From Heliopora coerulea (taxonomy: Eukaryota; Cnidaria; Anthozoa; Scleralcyonacea; Helioporidae), in NCBI GenBank assembly GCA_030142905.1, contig JASJOG010000003.1, forward strand, positions 965,001-1,029,000: a DNA stretch of 64,000 nucleotides, in the 5' to 3' direction. The translations under genes were made by a program, and so were the position numbers. The notes beneath the pieces are model-generated. The model searched no databases and was not told the DNA's origin. It saw only the letters and a program-made list of their open reading frames with translations. Positions 40,301 to 45,299 of the stretch are shown here, piece by piece (position 1 is the first letter of the stretch; each line of letters starts with the position of its first letter).

Positions 40301-41333
40301 AATATAACTGATGGAAGAAAATTAACACATTTTACAAAAGCTACAAACAAAAAAAGCTTATGCTCAATAATTATTTGCAGTTATTTAGCCTGGAATTTAA
40401 TTGTTGAAATGTCTGATTCCATCAATAAAAATTTTAAATGAGCAATTTATTGTCACTTAATAGACCTAAGTTAACATGGCAAATCTTATGGACTTCACTA
40501 AACCACACATTAAAAGTAACAATTGGATCGTCAGTTGTGTAACATGCGTCCAAAGCGAAAGACAGGGGCTTTGAAAAATTTTAAGAAAATTTTGATGTAC
40601 TGTGTATACTATTTTATCTGTCACTAGTACATTTTCAAGATCACAACAGAACAGATACGAGGAATCTCAACAGCTACGAAGAAATGTTGATAGTCATGAT
40701 GAAAGAAAATCTATCTTACAAGTCCTGAACACAATTAAAACAGCACATTTGGTGTTTTAGTTCACAGTATCGCTGACTAAACGATAGTGTGGTAGTGATA
40801 GTAATTAGCCTTCCATTACATACCTGAACCCTATCAGTTTTCATGGCTTTTTTATTCTTTGCAACAACTTTAGGAGCCTGCATTACAAAAAGTCGACGTT
40901 ATGTTCATCATTGGCAGCACTACTATAATTCTGGCTAATTATTAAGCTATTTATACCATCCCAGATAATGATATTGTTTGACTTACGTATTTGTCTTCAA
41001 ATTTCTTAGCTAGGGCTCTTATTTCCTCCATATTGCAGTCTTCGTCTTGTGGTAAAACATCTTCCTCCTTTTTCTTGTTTTTCTGTGTGTGTCAAAATGA
41101 TATATCCAAAGTCTGAAAAACTTGAACATGGGCCCAAAATTAGTAATAGTAGTGTAAGTTGTCAAACTTACGTTAGCAGTGCCCATAAGTTCCATGTAAG
41201 AAAATTCGGGAAACGATCGATCGGTGGAATCTGACAAATGTAATTGAAATCGAACAGAAACACGTTGCTTATTCTTGTCATGTTGCGCAGAAGATTTCGA
41301 TGGTTTTGTTTCAGCTTTGTTTCCACCTTCCAT
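11176..41333 (-). CDS. UBN1: Ubinuclein (UBN1/UBN2-type subunit of the HIRA histone chaperone complex)
   Basis: Nuclear protein that binds histone H3.3-H4 within the HIRA complex. The 22 exons, in transcript order, are 41172-41333, 40987-41082, 40824-40877, 35079-35141, 31546-31649, 31018-31060, 30623-30720, 28227-28649, 28047-28089, 22471-22557, 22090-22129, 21377-21458, 21239-21284, 20092-20172, 19552-19628, 16363-16450, 15265-15320, 15137-15187, 14933-14952, 14761-14816, 13556-14394 and 11176-11548. All GT-AG junctions keep phase; the CDS is 2982 nt (993 aa; human UBN1 is somewhat longer). Domains: N-terminal RFQLHLSDS...FPEFSYMEL (residues 29-50, HIRA-binding part); Hpc2-related domain with YGYDITDSFVDDSEAYDELV and GGFYIN (~104-150); conserved middle domain from LPEGLPP (~306) through LPCTKETLLKRAK and LREPLLKL to WPKGWM (~545); then a Ser/Pro/Thr-rich tail. 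The start at 41333 is the first ATG after an in-frame TGA; an upstream coding exon cannot be excluded. Vertebrates have two paralogues, so the symbol is provisional. Confidence 0.95.
11549..13555. other. Ubinuclein last intron
   Basis: AT-rich intron. Contains a CAT/GTC-rich stretch near 11650-11790 (short ORFs of Ile/Thr/Val on both strands) and a GGTCAGCGGTCAGCTGTCAG cluster near 13180-13208. No gene seen. Confidence 0.6.
13556..14394 (-). CDS. UBN1: Ubinuclein exon 21 (disordered tail)
   Basis: 839 nt after a GTTGCCGCAG acceptor. 279 codons of Ser/Pro/Thr/Asn-rich sequence starting VKVEPGVLKS and ending SLLNSIA, donor GTGAGT. Low complexity, as expected for the ubinuclein C-terminal half. 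Confidence 0.93.
14761..14816 (-). CDS. UBN1: Ubinuclein exon 20
   Basis: 56 nt, LKKPKDDESTGVVAANQS, ending at donor GTAAGT in phase 0. Confidence 0.85.
14933..14952 (-). CDS. UBN1: Ubinuclein exon 19, 20-nt microexon
   Basis: TTAATTGCAG acceptor and GTGTAG donor enclose 20 nt encoding IISKVKK. Exon 18 leaves phase 2 and exon 20 needs phase 1; only this microexon reconciles them among the candidates seen. Confidence 0.72.
15137..15187 (-). CDS. UBN1: Ubinuclein exon 18
   Basis: 51 nt, ILYRESKHAHAKVTST, matching the LFKES motif after WPKGWM. Confidence 0.92.
15265..15320 (-). CDS. UBN1: Ubinuclein exon 17
   Basis: 56 nt, GFLETEVRPIWPKGWMTT; the WPKGWM motif is diagnostic. Confidence 0.95.
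15460..16085 (+). mobile_element. Deleted Tc1-like transposon
   Basis: 626 bp with near-identical termini CACTGGC(A/G)GTCAAAAAGA, flanked by TA on both sides. The interior still encodes, in two frames, the N-terminal Tc1 region (GPRISLENGGKI, then DQVGCSQRSVSNVLKKPRLT). The catalytic domain is missing. It is related to the element at 35453-36842 and lies in the ubinuclein intron between exons 16 and 17. Confidence 0.88.
16363..16450 (-). CDS. UBN1: Ubinuclein exon 16
   Basis: 88 nt, NLLCDVVRIKVELYLMSKSR then TTAEEALK, matching RELLCNVVKTK in UBN1. Confidence 0.94.
16590..17140. repeat. Composite of inverted tRNA-like repeats
   Basis: A - strand tRNA-like segment ends near 16729, with D-arm GGTTGGCAGAGCAC and T-arm GTGGATTCGATTCCCA. 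A + strand tRNA-like head starts near 17071 (TGTAGCTCAGTTGGCAGAGC). Between them the motif ACTCGAT...GAAATGGAG recurs in both orientations (16863-16890, 16950-16980). Degenerate tRNA-derived mobile DNA rather than a working tRNA gene. Confidence 0.55.
17854..18135 (-). CDS. Hypothetical ORF inside Harbinger-like element
   Basis: 93 residues from ATG 18135: MEVKRDEEGRLVEVHKKINT, ..., NIEVMELLLDCWLSQ and a Ser/Asn-rich tail. The same frame runs upstream as KNKSAIKESKAYYGFK to a stop, so it may be the end of a longer protein, possibly the accessory protein that Harbinger elements often carry. I do not recognise a domain with certainty. Confidence 0.4.
   Translation of the reverse strand: MEVKRDEEGRLVEVHKKINTVRNQLLSNGKPAGNIEVMELLLDCWLSQSSSNGQQAQNVIQAATSLQTNSSPIFSSIERDIRPPEISLNSIDQ
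18831..19017. repeat. Palindrome of two tRNA-like 3' halves
   Basis: Arms 18831-18916 and 18932-19017 (86 bp each, near-identical) flank a 15-base centre. Each arm includes a T-arm/B-box type motif (GGATTCGATTCCCGTC or its complement). It sits inside the Harbinger-like element. Confidence 0.85.
19205..19375. repeat. Diverged direct duplication (~90 bp)
   Basis: Two approximate copies containing ATGGTCA(C/A)GGTCAAAAA and a CTTCAGGAAAACTTGAAT-like segment. Function unknown. Confidence 0.5.
19552..19628 (-). CDS. UBN1: Ubinuclein exon 15
   Basis: 77 nt, VEEKGKRTLVPKRFVWKEDI, matching the K-F-x-W-x-x-x-I-R start of the second half of the middle domain. Confidence 0.94.
20092..20172 (-). CDS. 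UBN1: Ubinuclein exon 14
   Basis: 27 codons of acidic linker, DEQGIKILEAEGENDK...DVN. Confidence 0.82.
21239..21284 (-). CDS. UBN1: Ubinuclein exon 13
   Basis: 46 nt, polar linker SQKPCSEVVPQNGEKK. Both splice sites agree in phase. Confidence 0.82.
21377..21458 (-). CDS. UBN1: Ubinuclein exon 12
   Basis: 82 nt, VEVAMPDQVRHYEEEMARL..., matching the MPEQLFKYQED region. Confidence 0.93.
22090..22129 (-). CDS. UBN1: Ubinuclein exon 11
   Basis: 40 nt, VGRLREPLLKLRH, matching RLREPLQKLK of UBN1. Confidence 0.93.
22471..22557 (-). CDS. UBN1: Ubinuclein exon 10
   Basis: 29 codons, AVYDYLALFLPCTKETLLKR then AKNLFMQEQ; the P-C-x-K-E-T-L-x-K-R motif is shared with UBN1. Confidence 0.95.
22685..23033. 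repeat. Palindromic element built from tRNA-like units
   Basis: The outer arms are inverted (left CATAGATGTTTTCAGGACGT, right the complement near 23033) and continue through a TTTCTGAGCCCCAGACGGGG block. The centre near 22870 carries a second dyad around GACTAGCG. Same architecture as 18831-19017 with longer tRNA-like parts. Confidence 0.8.
22743..22815 (-). other. tRNA-like sequence, 73 nt
   Basis: Read on the - strand: GTCTCGG acceptor strand, A box TAGCTCAGTGATTAG, B box GGGTTCGATCCCC, and a 3' strand pairing with wobble. The anticodon stem is poor, so this is a tRNA-derived repeat head rather than a tRNA gene. Confidence 0.6.
23673..24290. repeat. Diverged inverted repeat pair
   Basis: AAAAGTGAAGCCAAAATGG..GGCCGCCC..TTTCAGTCC at 23679-23750 recurs inverted at about 24190-24290. 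Probably the ends of a degenerate MITE. ORFs across it have no recognisable family. Confidence 0.55.
24841..24960 (+). repeat. Solitary TGATGA-hairpin-CGAAACG element tail
   Basis: CTGATGA at 24878-24884, a 16-nt GC-rich segment able to form a short hairpin, then GAAACGTTAG and TTTAATAAATC. The order is the same as in the foldback arms elsewhere in the window, but here as a single copy next to a short TA run. Confidence 0.5.
25737..26011. mobile_element. MITE, 275 bp
   Basis: Termini GAGACTGTTTACACGAGGCC and the inverse of GAGTCTGTTTACATGAAGTC, flanked by TAG on both sides. The interior has GCGGATYG repeats in both orientations and AAGCGAATTGACTTAAG. A 3-bp duplication suggests Harbinger affinity. 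Confidence 0.7.
28047..28089 (-). CDS. UBN1: Ubinuclein exon 9
   Basis: 43 nt completing Q and encoding IEIDSRKLNCRARS, the continuation of the middle domain. Confidence 0.9.
28227..28649 (-). CDS. UBN1: Ubinuclein exon 8 (start of middle domain)
   Basis: 423 nt. A polar linker is followed by TLPEGLPPSLILSVQKLIEA and FFNSDVNRILL, matching UBN1 TLPEGLP...FTQDMNNILL. Confidence 0.95.
28754..28962. mobile_element. Short MITE, CAGGGGCGCAACTAG ends
   Basis: Perfect 15-bp inverted termini CAGGGGCGCAACTAG / CTAGTTGCGCCCCTG over 209 bp. The termini look hAT-like; the flanks share only ATAGT. Lies in a ubinuclein intron. Confidence 0.75.
29008..29449. mobile_element. Possible MITE, ~440 bp
   Basis: CAGTGTTCTAGCTAGG at the left and the inverse of AGTGTTCCAGCTAGG at the right. 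The target duplication is unclear. Confidence 0.5.
30262..30446. repeat. Foldback element, ~70-bp arms
   Basis: Arms 30262-30329 and 30376-30446 share CAATGGTGACTCCGAAG...ACTATCTTGTAGTCATC. Both arms carry the GACTACAAGATAGTC hairpin followed by a GAA(A/T)CGTT-like box and AAAATAAAAATG. A 46-bp centre separates them. Confidence 0.85.
30623..30720 (-). CDS. UBN1: Ubinuclein exon 7
   Basis: 98 nt of Lys/Glu-rich linker (KIKEHKERKIKEGKR...). The acceptor TCGAAG is weak but the phases fit both neighbours. Confidence 0.75.
31018..31060 (-). CDS. UBN1: Ubinuclein exon 6
   Basis: 43 nt encoding SDSDFKDSRKKKTPK, a charged linker. Phase 2 in, 0 out. Confidence 0.85.
31167..31325. repeat. Foldback element, 76-bp arms
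   Basis: Arms 31167-31242 and 31250-31325 are nearly exact inverted repeats separated by 7 bp. Each arm contains TGATGACTGC...GTAGTCGAAACG and ends in an AAAACAGC/GGAAACTCCG block. Lies between ubinuclein exons 5 and 6. Confidence 0.9.
31546..31649 (-). CDS. UBN1: Ubinuclein exon 5 (Hpc2-related domain)
   Basis: Encodes YDELVPADWTTEHGGFYIN and MGELNFRP; GGFYIN is the best-conserved core. Ends in phase 2. Confidence 0.95.
35079..35141 (-). CDS. UBN1: Ubinuclein exon 4 (Hpc2-related domain)
   Basis: 21 codons, DLVDVTYGYDITDSF then VDDSEA: the acidic H3.3-binding signature. Introns of about 5.7 and 3.4 kb flank it. Confidence 0.95.
35453..36842 (-). mobile_element. Decayed Tc1-like transposon, DD34E
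   Basis: 1390 bp with inverted termini CACTGGTGGTCAAAAAGAAT / ATTCTTTTTGACTGCCAGTA; TA follows the right end, and the left TA has become CA. It carries a broken transposase (see pseudogene). Confidence 0.88.
35580..36599 (-). pseudogene. Tc1 transposase pseudogene
   Basis: Starts MMGPKRRISLEDRGKVLALS (36599), an HTH part with QSSVSEILKKKRLTDS, then stop codons around 36180-36280. It reopens as WSQVIFSDESRFFLLRSDGQ (first D), a GGGGIMVWGC block, QHDNTTCH (second D) and NLNPVENLWD (E), with 34 residues between second D and E. A further stop follows LWD, then tail residues to PRRCKAVIKAHGGTTKY. Several stops, so inactive. Confidence 0.9.
38873..38925 (-). repeat. tRNA-like 5' half remnant
   Basis: - strand CTTATAGCTCAGTTGGTAAG followed by CAGACTTTGAAGTCTG, i.e. 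A box plus anticodon-arm-like hairpin. No B box or 3' half was seen. Confidence 0.45.
39395..39430 (-). repeat. tRNA-like 5' half remnant
   Basis: - strand GGCCTCCTGCAGTAGCTCAA CTGGTAGAGC: D-arm-like, without the rest of a tRNA. Confidence 0.4.
40824..40877 (-). CDS. UBN1: Ubinuclein exon 3
   Basis: 18 codons (APKVVAKNKKAMKTDRVQ), basic linker entering the Hpc2-related domain. Confidence 0.92.
40987..41082 (-). CDS. UBN1: Ubinuclein exon 2
   Basis: 32 codons in phase 0: KNKKKEEDVLPQDEDCN then MEEIRALAKKFEDKY, matching the vertebrate stretch before the Hpc2-related domain. Confidence 0.93.
41172..41333 (-). CDS. UBN1: Ubinuclein exon 1 (coding)
   Basis: 54 codons, MEGGNKAETK to GTAN, ending at donor GTAAGT. 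It carries the R-F-x-L and FPEFSYMEL motifs of the HIRA-binding N-terminus. Confidence 0.88.
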
Positions 41334-41455
41334 TTTCTTTGAAAGACCGGTGGGGTTACGACTGTGTTCCTTAACCGAATTCTTCGATCCATTCACATCT
41401 TCAAACTTTGCGTCAATTTCTTGCCGTGACCTCAATCTCGCACTTTTTACAATTA

Positions 41456-41484
41456 CGCATGCTCAGATTGGATCTGAGCATGCG
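41456..41484. promoter_or_regulatory. 13-bp dyad upstream of ubinuclein, NRF-1-like
   Basis: CGCATGCTCAGAT and its exact inverse flank a 3-bp centre, about 120 bp upstream of the ubinuclein ATG. The right arm continues as GCATGCGCAGT, close to the NRF-1 consensus YGCGCAYGCGCR. Because a possible divergent gene starts at 41741, the 41334-41740 segment may be a bidirectional promoter. Inference from position and motif only. Confidence 0.45.
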
Positions 41485-41740
41485 CAGTACGAATAATCGC
41501 TAGGGAAACCCTTCGAATGCTGACTTCAGAGGTCTTTCGCACACTTACTGATGGTTCAGCGAGGAATCCTTGCAAATTCAAAACTTGTCGCCAAAATGTT
41601 TTTAAATCTGAGATAATTGCAACAAACGAAATATTTCTAAATAAAATATGATTAACACATATTGAAAAAGTTGAAATCTTCGGTGTATAATCTTTCAACA
41701 TCTTCTAATTTGTCGTAAAGTATGACTTTCTAGGTTCAAA

Positions 41741-41818
41741 ATGGCGAAATCGTCAATAAACGGGTTTGGACATCTTTCTTGTTCACACGAGGCCCCACCC
41801 GGCCCCGCGGTACTTCGA
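41741..41818 (+). CDS. Candidate first exon of a divergent gene
   Basis: AAAATGG start context, then 26 codons (MAKSSINGFGHLSCSHEAPP GPAVLR) and an excellent donor GTAAGA. GC-rich relative to its surroundings. No downstream exon was identified, and the peptide is not recognised. Reading on without splicing gives a stop after 40 codons. Confidence 0.3.
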
Positions 41819-42429
41819 GTAAGAGCAGCTTCGTGTTTCCTTGAAGTCCCTCTCATTGTTTAAGCAAATCAATTTTTAAGCGTTACGTGTACACATGACA
41901 CGCTCTGGTGCGAATCAAACCGCTTTTCGCAACAATCGCTGACAAGTAAAAATACAGCCAGATTGTTGTTATGGTAATAGATGCTAATTATGAAAAATCG
42001 GAAGTTTCGACAGTGTTAAGGACCAAGGTCATCGACTTTGGGTCCGCATTACTTCAGAACAGCGTTCTCTGTTTTAGTAATTGTAAGTATCAGAGATCGG
42101 CGAAGTAAATAAATTTATAACAACAAATTTGATTATTTGACAGACCTAAAGAAACCGGACATCACTTGGAAGAGATTGGTTTCTTGTCTAGATTTTCATA
42201 TTCTAATTTTGAATGGTTTATGAGAAACGCAACTCTATTTTACTCAGAAATCCTCGGATGTGCTCTAATCCCTAAACGTGAAGGATTTAGTTGTGGGATT
42301 TGTGACTCGACTGTGAACTCAATTCACAGTATTCACGAGACTCGGATTCGAGCTTTGTACGAATGATTCGAGCTTTTGTACGAATGATTCGAGCTAAGTG
42401 GCAAGTCATTTTATAGCCTTCATTTATGG

Positions 42430-42560
42430 CATTACTCGTCAATAATAAAATGGACACGTTCTCTGATCAAATACGTTTTTATTACGAGCTTTAGCCTTTC
42501 GGCCACCTGAACTGTGGCCTTCGATAAGTATAACAAAGATGACGCGTTGGTGACAGATAC
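42430..42560 (-). mobile_element. Penelope-type terminal fragment (left copy)
   Basis: - strand: GGCCACAGTTCAGGTGGCC forms a 6-bp hairpin directly followed by GAAAGG, then GCTCGTAATAAAAA. An inverted counterpart lies at 45298-45432. It abuts the TA microsatellite at 42565-42603. Assignment to Penelope-like elements rests on context. Confidence 0.5.
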
Positions 42561-42562
42561 GG

Positions 42563-42564
<2 letters not shown>

Positions 42565-42603
<39 letters not shown>
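42565..42603. repeat. (TA)n microsatellite
   Basis: About 19 uninterrupted TA units, followed to 42720 by CA and TATA-rich runs (CACACA near 42655-42680). Confidence 0.95.
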
Positions 42604-42606
<3 letters not shown>

Positions 42607-42824
42607 TTGATGTGTGTCTACATATATTTATACACATGTATATATATACACACGCGCACACACACACACACACACACACATATACATATATAAATATATA
42701 CATAGACAAATATAGACAAATATATCTTGAGTGAAACCATATACAGGCAGAGTGCGCGATACCGAAGTAGAGCAAAATATGAGAGAAATGAGAGACAAAA
42801 CTCGGATTACTTCATAGAACTTTT

Positions 42825-42886
42825 TAATCAGGACAAATTTGTTTCGTATGGCAAGCTAAGTTTGCCACACTCGTCAGGTGATAATC
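42825..42886 (-). ncRNA. Hammerhead ribozyme, near-canonical
   Basis: On the - strand: core CUGACGA (42877-42871); stem II of 9 bp, GUGUGGCAA/UUGCCAUAC with a 7-nt loop; core GAAAC (42845-42841); short stem III AC...GU; and cleavage-site triplet GUC ending at 42832. Stem I is short: AUCA/UGAU after one C-C mismatch. All invariant core bases are present. Hammerheads of this kind occur in Penelope-like elements, and Penelope fragments lie on both sides. The 22-bp palindrome GGTGATAATCGCGATTATCA CC abuts stem I. Confidence 0.68.
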
Positions 42887-42898
42887 GCGATTATCACC

Positions 42899-42901
<3 letters not shown>

Positions 42902-42932
<31 letters not shown>
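42902..42932. repeat. (TA)n microsatellite
   Basis: About 15 TA units between the hammerhead and the Penelope palindrome. Confidence 0.95.
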
Positions 42933-42935
<3 letters not shown>

Positions 42936-42973
42936 GTATATATATATAAATGTTAACTAAAAATGTCCTTTAC

Positions 42974-43018
42974 GCCGCTACCTAAAGTTTCACGCTGTTA
43001 AGCAATCATCAGGCAACC
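42974..43018 (-). ncRNA. Hammerhead-like motif, left palindrome arm
   Basis: - strand: stem I GUUGC/GCGGC (with G-U pairs), CUGAUGA, a 14-nt stem II region with UGCU/AGCG pairing and loop UAAC, GAAAC, small loop UUUAG, then GUA before the stem I 3' strand. Relative to the right arm, stem II shows a compensatory change. Confidence 0.5.
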
Positions 43019-43047
43019 GAGAATGAATGAATTACAATCATCCCTTT

Positions 43048-43261
43048 TTATGCTGTCCCAGATTTATTTCCGTTTACGTCGTGCATTCCATAAGTAGTGC
43101 GTGTTGGCGTGTTGGCATGTCGGCATTTGGAAATGATCTCCGATCTCTTGTTCAGCAAATTCGCTTTGTTTGCTTTTAGAATTTGCAGCTTTTCTTCCAA
43201 GCAAAGGATGTAACGCTTCGTTCCTTCTTTGTGTGCGGGGACGCATTTCAAAATGGACCAC
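43048..43261 (-). pseudogene. GIY-YIG Penelope protein C-terminal fragment
   Basis: Encodes FEMRPRTQRRNE or, in the related frame, LKCVPAHKEGTKRYILCLEE, then LLNKRSEIISKCRH and a short tail. Frames differ from the right arm by the small duplication near the end. 5'-truncated. Confidence 0.65.
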
Positions 43262-43317
43262 TTTATTTCATAATTTCGGCAGGTTTCTTTTTATCTAAGC
43301 ATGTATGGGAACTTAAG

Positions 43318-43533
43318 AAAACCTGCCGAAATTATGAAATAAAGTGGTCCATTTTGAAATGCGTCCCCGCACACAAAGAAGGAACGAAGCGTTGCATCCT
43401 TTGCTTGGAAGAAAAGCTGCAAATTCTAAAAGCAAACAAAGCGAATTTGCTGAACAAGAGATCGGAGATCATTTCCAAATGCCGACATGCCAACACGCAC
43501 TACTTATGGAATGCACGATGTAAACGGAAATAA
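43318..43533 (+). pseudogene. GIY-YIG Penelope protein C-terminal fragment
   Basis: Encodes KTCRNYEIKWSILKCVPAHK, CILCLEEKLQILKANKANLL, NKRSEIISKCRHANTHYL and ends with a basic tail at TAA 43531-43533. The Cys pair and CRH motif match the conserved C-terminus of cnidarian GIY-YIG Penelope proteins. The catalytic domain start is missing. Confidence 0.7.
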
Positions 43534-43583
43534 TTAAATCTGGGACAGCATAAAAAGGGATGATTGTAATTCATTCATTCTCA

Positions 43584-43627
43584 GCTGCCTGATGATCGCT
43601 TAACAGTGTGAAACTTTAGGTAGCAGC
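43584..43627 (+). ncRNA. Hammerhead-like motif, right palindrome arm
   Basis: GCUGC (43584-43588) pairs exactly with GCAGC (43623-43627) as stem I. CUGAUGA 43589-43595; stem II CGCU/AGUG with loop UAAC; GAAAC 43610-43614; loop UUUAG; GUA 43620-43622 at the expected cleavage position. Stem II is short and has a U-U next to the core, so activity is uncertain. Confidence 0.55.
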
Positions 43628-43723
43628 GTAAAGGACATTTTTAGTTAACATTTCTATTACGCTCTACCAGCCCTGGTATTGAGCACTATTCAAGTTGATT
43701 TGGAATAACCATATTCCTATATA

Positions 43724-45130
43724 CAGTGGTGCTCAAAAGTCTGAGTCCAGTCAATTCAGTTTGGGCTTTTATTTTATTTACATTATATTTTCCATTATAC
43801 ATTATTTTTTCACGCAATATTGCATGTGCATAAAAGCAGCATGCAAATCAGATTGGAAAGGATTATGTTTAACAACAAGTGAACATCATTGTCAGTTAAT
43901 ATTTTGTGTGTCCACCTTTTGCTTTTAACACTGCTTTAACTCTGCTTGGCATAGAGTGTACAAGTTTTCTGGTTACTTCTGTTTGAAGATTTTTCCAGCA
44001 TTCATTAAGTACGTCCCATAGGTTGTTCAGACTTGTGGTATTATGTTTTACTTTCTCCCGCTTCAAATGCTCCCATAAATGTTCAATCGGATTTAAATCA
44101 GGAGATTGAGGTGGAAAATCCATAACCACCAGATCACCTTTTTGTTCCTTCTTTTTTAAATAATTTTTACACAGATGAGATGCGTGTTTTGGATCGTTAT
44201 CTTGTTGCAAGACAAAACCACGTCCACATAACTTCATGCCAAATGGTATGGCATGTCTTTGAAGGATGGAATGATACTTCTGTTTCGTGAGAGTGTCTTT
44301 AATCCTGTAAAGATCACCAACACCATTATAGCTGAAGCAACCCCAAACCTGAATGCTTCCTCCACCATGCTTCACTGTTGATTTAAGGCAAGAATTTAGA
44401 AATCTTTCATTCTTTCTACGTCTGACGTAGGTTCTCTGATTATTTCCGTATATCTCAAATTTAGATTCATCAACAAACAGCGCATTTTGCCAATCTTCCT
44501 TGGTATAATTGCGATATGTCTTAGCCCATAACCAGCGCTTCCGTTTGTTTTGAGGTCTTAGCAGTGGTTTTGAAACTGCTACTCTTCCGTGTAGACCGCA
44601 TTTAGCAAGTCTTCTTTGCACTGTTTGTCTGCTTAATGCTTTTTTTCGAGTCGCATTAATTACAGATTGAATGTTCCCAGCCGTTGCTCTTCTGTTGCGT
44701 AAGGAGGTTGTCTTCATGTATTGATCTTCCCTTAACGTGGTTATTCTTGGCCTGCCAGATCTTGGTTTGGTAGAATATTTTCCAGTTTCCCGAAACCTTT
44801 GCAACGTTAGCTGAACAGCACCCTTTGAGACCTTTATCTTTGCAGCAATTGTGCGCTGTGAATACCCCTCATTGCTCAGTGCGATTATTTGGCCTCTTAT
44901 CCCTTCACTTAGTTCTTTTGCCATCCTTGTTCCAGATACGGGACGTAGAGACTTGTTGTAGGTTACAGTAGGCATTAAATACCATTAAAATTGAGCAAAA
45001 TGATTGTGGGAGGTAAAAACTGATGTCAATGCGCATAGGGTAAAACAATAAATATATTTCACATTCCATTAGACATTTATAGTAAATCGGGAAAAAAAAT
45101 CTACTGGACTCAGACTTTTGAGCACCACTG
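43724..45130 (-). mobile_element. Intact Tc1-like transposon, DD38E
   Basis: 1407 bp with perfect ~28-bp inverted termini beginning CAGTGGTGCTCAAAAGTCTG, flanked by TA. It carries one uninterrupted transposase gene. Perfect termini and an open frame suggest recent activity. It is inserted beside the Penelope palindrome and TA/TATG microsatellites. Confidence 0.95.
43896..44975 (-). CDS. Tc1/mariner transposase, DD38E
   Basis: Cut-and-paste DNA transposase, 359 codons from ATG 44975. The likelier start is the ATG at 44924 ([20 protein letters not shown]), which begins like other Tc1 proteins and gives 342 residues. Two HTH parts ([33 protein letters not shown]) flank a GRPR motif (SGRPRITT). 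Catalytic residues: FVDESKF (D), QQDNDPKH (D), [12 protein letters not shown] (E), with 38 residues between the second D and the E instead of the 34 of classical Tc1. No stop or frameshift. A DD38E Tc1 group has been described in animals under the name Intruder; membership is inferred from spacing only. Confidence 0.95.
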   Translation of the reverse strand: MPTVTYNKSLRPVSGTRMAKELSEGIRGQIIALSNEGYSQRTIAAKIKVSKGAVQLTLQRFRETGKYSTKPRSGRPRITTLREDQYMKTTSLRNRRATAGNIQSVINATRKKALSRQTVQRRLAKCGLHGRVAVSKPLLRPQNKRKRWLWAKTYRNYTKEDWQNALFVDESKFEIYGNNQRTYVRRRKNERFLNSCLKSTVKHGGGSIQVWGCFSYNGVGDLYRIKDTLTKQKYHSILQRHAIPFGMKLCGRGFVLQQDNDPKHASHLCKNYLKKKEQKGDLVVMDFPPQSPDLNPIEHLWEHLKREKVKHNTTSLNNLWDVLNECWKNLQTEVTRKLVHSMPSRVKAVLKAKGGHTKY

Positions 45131-45195
45131 TATGTATATATGTATATATGTATATATGTATATATGTATATATGTATATATGTATATATGTATAC

Positions 45196-45228
<33 letters not shown>

Positions 45229-45242
45229 TATATGTATATATG

Positions 45243-45292
<50 letters not shown>
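45131..45292. repeat. TATATG/TATG/TA compound microsatellite
   Basis: TATATATG and TATG units to about 45248, then a TA run to 45292. Produces long Tyr/Ile/Met-type ORFs without meaning on both strands. Confidence 0.95.

Positions 45293-45297
<5 letters not shown>

Positions 45298-45299
<2 letters not shown>

Larger units (their letters stand above)
32600..40600. other. CpG-poor block in the 5' ubinuclein introns
   Basis: I counted 4 CG dinucleotides in 37021-38020, against 9 in the 300 bp 22081-22380 of the same gene. TG and CA are abundant. Apart from ubinuclein exon 4 and the Tc1 pseudogene, no other gene was recognised in these ~8 kb. Confidence 0.7.
42948..43653. mobile_element. Palindromic dimer of Penelope-like element 3' ends
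   Basis: Left arm 42948-43286 and right arm 43318-43653 are inverted and almost identical, with a 31-bp centre. Each arm encodes, reading outward from the centre, the C-terminus of a GIY-YIG Penelope-like protein (NYEIKWSILKCVPAHKEGTK; CILCLEEK; LLNKRSEIISKCRHAN), then a ~130-bp 3' tail with a hammerhead-like motif. The reverse transcriptase is absent. Inverted and partial tandem arrangements are typical of Penelope elements. The arms differ by a few bases and a small GTGTTGGC duplication, so the event is young. Confidence 0.8.

Noticed and set aside
41019..41435. 138-aa ORF on the - strand as an intact protein
   Set aside because: It starts at a TTG and runs through the intron after GTAAGT at 41171; splicing to 41082 gives the ubinuclein match.
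42166..42366. Second exon of the divergent gene at 41741
   Set aside because: The plausible acceptor at about 42145 leads to an immediate in-frame stop in the required phase.
43183..43533. 116-aa ORF as a single gene
   Set aside because: It crosses the centre of the palindrome; only the part after 43318 is Penelope-derived, the first part is the antisense of the left arm.
42565..45292. CRISPR-like or satellite array
   Set aside because: Simple dinucleotide and tetranucleotide repeats without spacers.
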